Positions 13,614-16,469 of a stretch of 16,469 nucleotides of DNA are shown piece by piece; position 1 is the stretch's first letter, and each line of letters opens with the position of its first letter. Under the pieces are notes generated by a model. The model was not told the DNA's origin and did no database searches. It saw only the letters and a list, made by a program, of their open reading frames with translations. A program made the translations under genes and the position numbers. The DNA is from an uncultured Opitutia bacterium (GTDB lineage Bacteria; Verrucomicrobiota; Verrucomicrobiia; Opitutales; UBA953): NCBI GenBank assembly GCA_903921665.1, contig CAIXQT010000119.1, positions 1-16,469 on the forward strand, in the 5' to 3' direction.

Positions 13614-15624
13614 GGTTGAAAAGGGCGTCGGCGCCCTGGTAGTGGATGATCGCTTCGTCGACCGCAGCGGCGTCCGGCGTCGTCACCGGCGTCAGCGCGC
13701 CGGTGGCGAGGTCGGCCTGGTATTGCACCGACTGGCGCACCGGCTTGAGCACGGTCAAGAGTCCGTCCGGACGAAGGACCGCGACTTTCTGGTAATTACT
13801 GATGAAGGCGCGCGGGCGGTAAGACGGGCTCAGCGCGTCGCTGCCGACGAAGCGGGAAAGGTAGTCCGTACCCAGCAGTCCGAGCACGGTGGGAGCGGTG
13901 TCGATCTGGCTCATCATCGTGTCGAATTTGCGCGGAACGACATTACCGGGAGACCAGATGAAGAGCGGGATCTCATACTTACGGATCTCGAGCTCACGCT
14001 TGCCGGCGACGGAGGCGCAGTGGTCGGCCACGATCACGAAGACCGTGTCCTTGAACCAAGGTTTGGGCTGCGCCGCCTTGAGGAACGCGCCGATCGCATA
14101 ATCCGTATACGCCACCCCGCCCTCGCGGCCCACGAGCTTCGGATCGATCTTGCCCGCCGGCCAGGTGTAAGGCCGGTGATTGGACGTCGTCATCACGAAG
14201 TGATGGAAAGGTTTGCCGGAGGCATGGGCTTTGTCGGCTTCCTCGAGCGACCAGGCGAACGCGTCTTCGTCGCAGGCGCCCCAGGCGTTGCCGAAGGTCG
14301 CCTTCTTGCCCGCGGCTTCCTGTCGCGGCAAGTCCACGACCCGGTAGCCGTTGGCCCCGAAGAAGTAGTTCATGTTGTCGAAGAAGCCGTCGCCGCCGTA
14401 GATGAAAGCCGTGTCGTAGCCCTGCGTGCGCAGCACCGAGCCGAGCGTCGTGAGGTCTTCGCAACCCTTACGACGAAGGACGGACTGCCCCGGGATCGGG
14501 GGAATCGACAGCGACAGCGCTTCCATGCCGCGCACCGTGCGAGTGCCGCCGGCATAGCAGCGGGAGAACCAGAGCGACTCGCGCGAGATGCGATCAAGGT
14601 TAGGGGTCAGGTTCTTCGCGGCGTAATCGGGCGCACCGTAGCAGCCCACGAACTCGGCGCTGAGGCTCTCGATCGTGATCTGGATCACATTGAGGCGGCG
14701 GGAGTCATGGCGACCGGCGGGCTTGATGCGGCGGGTGATGTCGTTGAGGTCCGTGCCGGTCGGCGTACCGCCTTGGGTGAGGAGCGCCGCACGGAGCTGC
14801 GCGACGGCGTCCGGACGCGACGGATAGAAGCGCTTCCATTCGAGCTGATTGGCCCAGAAGGCCGCCAAGAAGGCGTATTCGCCGTTCTTCGCGAGCTCGG
14901 TGTCGTAGCTATTATCCCAGCCCGGCTGCGGTTCGCCCATGTGGCGGAGGCCGGCGGTGAGCCGTTCGCCGACGGAAGTGTGCGCGGTCGAGGCCGACTT
15001 GAGGTCGCGACGGCCGACGACGTAGGCGACGAGCAGGATCGCCAGGAGCGGCGCAAGCAACGCAGCGAAGTTGCGCCAGCGCGGCGTGACGTCGGCCGCG
15101 GCGCCCTCGTCCCAGCGGCGGACGAAGCCCAGCCGACGCCAGAGCAGGAAAAGCCCCGTAGCGACCACCAGCACGGTGGCGAGGATCAGCGGCAGGTTGT
15201 ATGACTCCTTGATGTTCTTCACCACCTCGGTCGTGTAGACGAGGTAGTCGACCGCGATGAAGTTGAAGCGGACGCCGAATTCCTCCCAGAAGAGGATTTC
15301 GGAGATCTTCCAGAACGTGAAGAGGAACGCGCCGAAGATCCAGGCCGCGCGCAACGGCAGGCGCAGCCAGCGGGAAGCGGACCAGGAGCCAGGCCACACC
15401 GCGCTCAGCAGGCCCATCGGCAAGGTCAGGAACCAAGCCATCAAGACATCGAATAGCAGGCCGACGAATAACGCCGCGAAAGTCGCCCAACCCCAGGACA
15501 CGCCGCCGACCGATGCGATGAGCAGGCCTAGGCGCAGAAGCGAACCGAGAAGGACATAACTGGAGGCGAGGAGCAACGTGCCGCCCTGACGCGAACCCAG
15601 GACCCTCGAGAACAGCGATTTCAC
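13585..15624 (-). CDS. LTA synthase family / sulfatase-fold membrane transferase
   Basis: A 679-residue protein. The N-terminal part (to about 205) has several membrane segments, as in LtaS, OpgB and related enzymes. The rest is a sulfatase-fold domain outside the membrane. Catalytic features: Glu319 in ITIESLSAE (metal); GTRTVRGMEAL with Thr363, or possibly Thr361, as the nucleophile; TSNHRPYT with His493; and Asp534-His535 in VIVADHCAS (metal). LTA-synthase-family enzymes move glycerophosphate from phosphatidylglycerol. Gram-negative relatives transfer phosphoglycerol or phosphoethanolamine to glycans or lipids. With no lipoteichoic acid expected in a diderm host, the acceptor is unknown. 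The start is GTG at 15624, with no Shine-Dalgarno but a 22-base dyad immediately upstream. The PAP2 gene overlaps its 3' end. Confidence 0.9.
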   Translation of the reverse strand: MKSLFSRVLGSRQGGTLLLASSYVLLGSLLRLGLLIASVGGVSWGWATFAALFVGLLFDVLMAWFLTLPMGLLSAVWPGSWSASRWLRLPLRAAWIFGAFLFTFWKISEILFWEEFGVRFNFIAVDYLVYTTEVVKNIKESYNLPLILATVLVVATGLFLLWRRLGFVRRWDEGAAADVTPRWRNFAALLAPLLAILLVAYVVGRRDLKSASTAHTSVGERLTAGLRHMGEPQPGWDNSYDTELAKNGEYAFLAAFWANQLEWKRFYPSRPDAVAQLRAALLTQGGTPTGTDLNDITRRIKPAGRHDSRRLNVIQITIESLSAEFVGCYGAPDYAAKNLTPNLDRISRESLWFSRCYAGGTRTVRGMEALSLSIPPIPGQSVLRRKGCEDLTTLGSVLRTQGYDTAFIYGGDGFFDNMNYFFGANGYRVVDLPRQEAAGKKATFGNAWGACDEDAFAWSLEEADKAHASGKPFHHFVMTTSNHRPYTWPAGKIDPKLVGREGGVAYTDYAIGAFLKAAQPKPWFKDTVFVIVADHCASVAGKRELEIRKYEIPLFIWSPGNVVPRKFDTMMSQIDTAPTVLGLLGTDYLSRFVGSDALSPSYRPRAFISNYQKVAVLRPDGLLTVLKPVRQSVQYQADLATGALTPVTTPDAAAVDEAIIHYQGADALFNHGGLQNPAR

Positions 15625-15686
15625 AGGGTGATTAGTCAGAAAATCACCAGCATAGGGCGAGCCAATTAAAACAGCGCCGGCAAACC
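15625..15686 (-). promoter_or_regulatory. leader of the LTA-synthase-like gene with a 22-base dyad
   Basis: This 62-base gap between yidD and the LTA-synthase-like gene is AT-rich compared with its surroundings and includes TTTTAATT near 15664-15671, which could form a -10-like box (TTTAAT). No matching -35 was found. On the coding strand GGTGATT and AATCACC (15627-15633 and 15642-15648 on the + strand) form a perfect 7-bp dyad with an 8-base spacer ending two bases before the GTG. It could be an operator or a hairpin controlling initiation. Confidence 0.5.
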
Positions 15687-15938
15687 CTACTGCTCCGGCA
15701 CCTCATCGACACCTGACCCGCCCCACGGATGGCAGCGGCAGATCCGACGCAACCCCATCCAGCCGCCCTTGAAGAAGCCGAAGCGCGCGAGGGCCGTCGC
15801 CGTATAACACGAGCAGGTGGGATGATAGCGGCAGCCCGAACCTGGAATCAGGTGGAGCGGCTTCGAAAGAAACCGCTGGTAGAAACCCACGAGGGCCAAG
15901 GCCACCCGGGCCGGCAAGGAAGGGCGTGCCTCGCTCAT
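15687..15938 (-). CDS. yidD: membrane protein insertion efficiency factor YidD
   Basis: An 83-residue member of the YidD family, small membrane-associated proteins that assist YidC/Sec-dependent insertion. The hallmark GSGCRYHPTCSCYTATAL (33-50) and the C-terminal RRICRCHPWGGSGVDEVP (64-81) are complete. The N-terminal amphipathic helix ALVGFYQRFLSKPLHL is as in the family. The ATG at 15938 overlaps the rnpA TGA as ATGA, the usual arrangement for this pair and a sign of translational coupling. A longer frame to 16055 lies inside rnpA and is rejected. Order rpmH-rnpA-yidD matches the conserved bacterial cluster, in which yidC typically follows. Here the next gene is instead the LTA-synthase-like one. 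Confidence 0.95.
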   Translation of the reverse strand: MSEARPSLPARVALALVGFYQRFLSKPLHLIPGSGCRYHPTCSCYTATALARFGFFKGGWMGLRRICRCHPWGGSGVDEVPEQ

Positions 15939-16297
15939 GCGGCCGGTCCGGACTTCGCCGCCAGGATGCGGACGGCCGCGGCGGCATAGACCTTCCTCAG
16001 CTCCGCCAGCGAACGCTTCAGCATGCCCGACCGGATGACCAACACGACCTCCCAACCCGAAGGAAAGGCCGCTTCATCGGTCCGGAACAGCTCACGTGCC
16101 AAGCGCTTCGCCCGGTTCCGATCGACCGCCAAGGGCAGGTTCTTCTTGGCGGCGATGACGGCGAAACGGGTCGGACCCTTTTCACCCGTCTGGCGAAAAT
16201 TCAAAAGAAAAGGCCCGCAATCGAGTCGCGAGCCTTCTTGGCGGAGGCGATTGAACTCGGCCGAGGCGCGAATTCGACGCTCCCGCGGGAGACGCAT
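15935..16297 (-). CDS. rnpA: ribonuclease P protein component
   Basis: A 120-residue basic protein, the protein subunit of RNase P, which aids 5' maturation of tRNA precursors. The RNR signature is visible as AVDRNRAKRLARELFR (Arg60-Asn61-Arg62, Lys65-Arg66). FAVIAAKKNLPLAV precedes it, where the family usually has SKKVGNAV. The N-terminus RLPRERRIRASAEFNRLRQ is the typical RnpA opening. The length is normal. It lies 6 bases after rpmH and overlaps yidD by 4 bases. No Shine-Dalgarno is seen before the ATG at 16297, so translation may rely on coupling from rpmH. Confidence 0.95.
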   Translation of the reverse strand: MRLPRERRIRASAEFNRLRQEGSRLDCGPFLLNFRQTGEKGPTRFAVIAAKKNLPLAVDRNRAKRLARELFRTDEAAFPSGWEVVLVIRSGMLKRSLAELRKVYAAAAVRILAAKSGPAA

Positions 16298-16303
16298 AGG
16301 GGA

Positions 16304-16441
16304 TTAGGAAGCGCCGAGGCGCTTGCGGCCGATGGCACGGCGCTTAGCCAGAACCTTACGGCCACCGGGGGTCTTGGAACGGGCGCGGAAACCGCACTTG
16401 CGGGCGCGGGAGATCTTAGACGGACGATAGGTCGGATGCAT
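16304..16441 (-). CDS. rpmH: 50S ribosomal protein L34
   Basis: A 45-residue ribosomal protein. The translation opens MHPTYRPSKISRARKCGFRA and continues through GGRKVLAKRRAIGRKRL to a TAA at 16304-16306. It matches the L34 pattern (x-P-S-x-x-R-x-R-x-x-GFRAR, GRKVLxxRRxxGRKRL). The start ATG lies at 16439-16441. A 7-bp hairpin ends on the first base of that ATG (separate entry). rnpA begins 6 bases downstream. In many bacteria dnaA and the origin lie near this block, but the window ends too soon to see. Confidence 0.96.
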   Translation of the reverse strand: MHPTYRPSKISRARKCGFRARSKTPGGRKVLAKRRAIGRKRLGAS

Positions 16442-16460
16442 GGCTGTAAAGGAACAGCCA
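16441..16460 (-). promoter_or_regulatory. hairpin overlapping the rpmH start codon
   Basis: On the mRNA strand TGGCTGT and ACAGCCA, separated by TCCTTT, form a perfect 7-bp stem with a 6-base loop. The last stem base is the A of the rpmH ATG, so the structure would sit directly against the start codon and there is no Shine-Dalgarno. This suggests initiation control, perhaps autoregulation by L34 or a leader structure. The role is inferred from position. Confidence 0.5.
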
Positions 16461-16469
16461 AGGACACCC

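Noticed and set aside
13540..15204. 554-codon + strand frame opposite the LTA-synthase-like gene
   Set aside because: The - strand frame holds all catalytic motifs. The + strand translation is low-complexity Arg/Gly/Asp/Glu-rich shadow sequence.

Overview
The window is high-GC, densely packed bacterial chromosome with almost no intergenic space. No tRNA, rRNA, insertion sequence, integrase or CRISPR array is visible. It carries a TolQ/TolR/TolA-type envelope motor, Tat-like and type IV pilin-like export signals, a sulfatase/LTA-synthase-family envelope enzyme and an rpmH-rnpA-yidD block, which together suggest a diderm bacterium. A TIM-barrel protein with a Tat-like signal and a lone prepilin-type protein are common in the Planctomycetota/Verrucomicrobiota group. 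A verrucomicrobial (Opitutae-like) origin is my guess, not something shown here. Nearly all start codons lack a recognisable Shine-Dalgarno sequence, and TTG or GTG starts are frequent.

Layout from left to right. Positions 2-178 hold the 3' end of an unidentified + strand gene. It is followed by a small HPP-family membrane protein and a RidA-family protein (+). Facing these is a - strand operon, read from 3259 down to 1183, encoding a TolQ/ExbB channel subunit, a TolR/ExbD subunit and a TolA/TonB-like energy transducer. Divergent from it are a McsA-like zinc/UVR-motif protein and SurE (+). A - strand membrane protein with a histidine-aspartate-rich tail (4618-5253) comes next. Divergent from that are a HAD phosphatase and the RecD2 helicase (+). 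RecD2 meets, stop to stop, a - strand block of a large U32-family protein followed by a signal-bearing TIM-barrel epimerase-like protein.

From 11778 a + strand pair encodes a dimeric-type dUTPase/MazG-like protein and a type II secretion or type IV pilin-like pseudopilin. The last genes are all on the - strand. Reading leftward from the right edge they are rpmH, rnpA, yidD, an LTA-synthase/sulfatase-family membrane enzyme and a PAP2 phosphatase.

The main functional groupings are envelope energisation (Tol-like genes), envelope glycerophosphate or phosphoethanolamine chemistry (LTA synthase-like plus PAP2, overlapping by 29 nt), and a ribosome/RNase P/membrane-insertion block (rpmH-rnpA-yidD). 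Genome maintenance and housekeeping is represented by RecD2, dUTPase, SurE, the HAD phosphatase, RidA and U32. I see no obvious new defence or mobile system. The least explained gene is the His/Asp-tailed membrane protein. Several perfect inverted repeats are also worth checking, including one that reaches into the rpmH start codon, one just upstream of the LTA-synthase-like GTG, and one inside surE.
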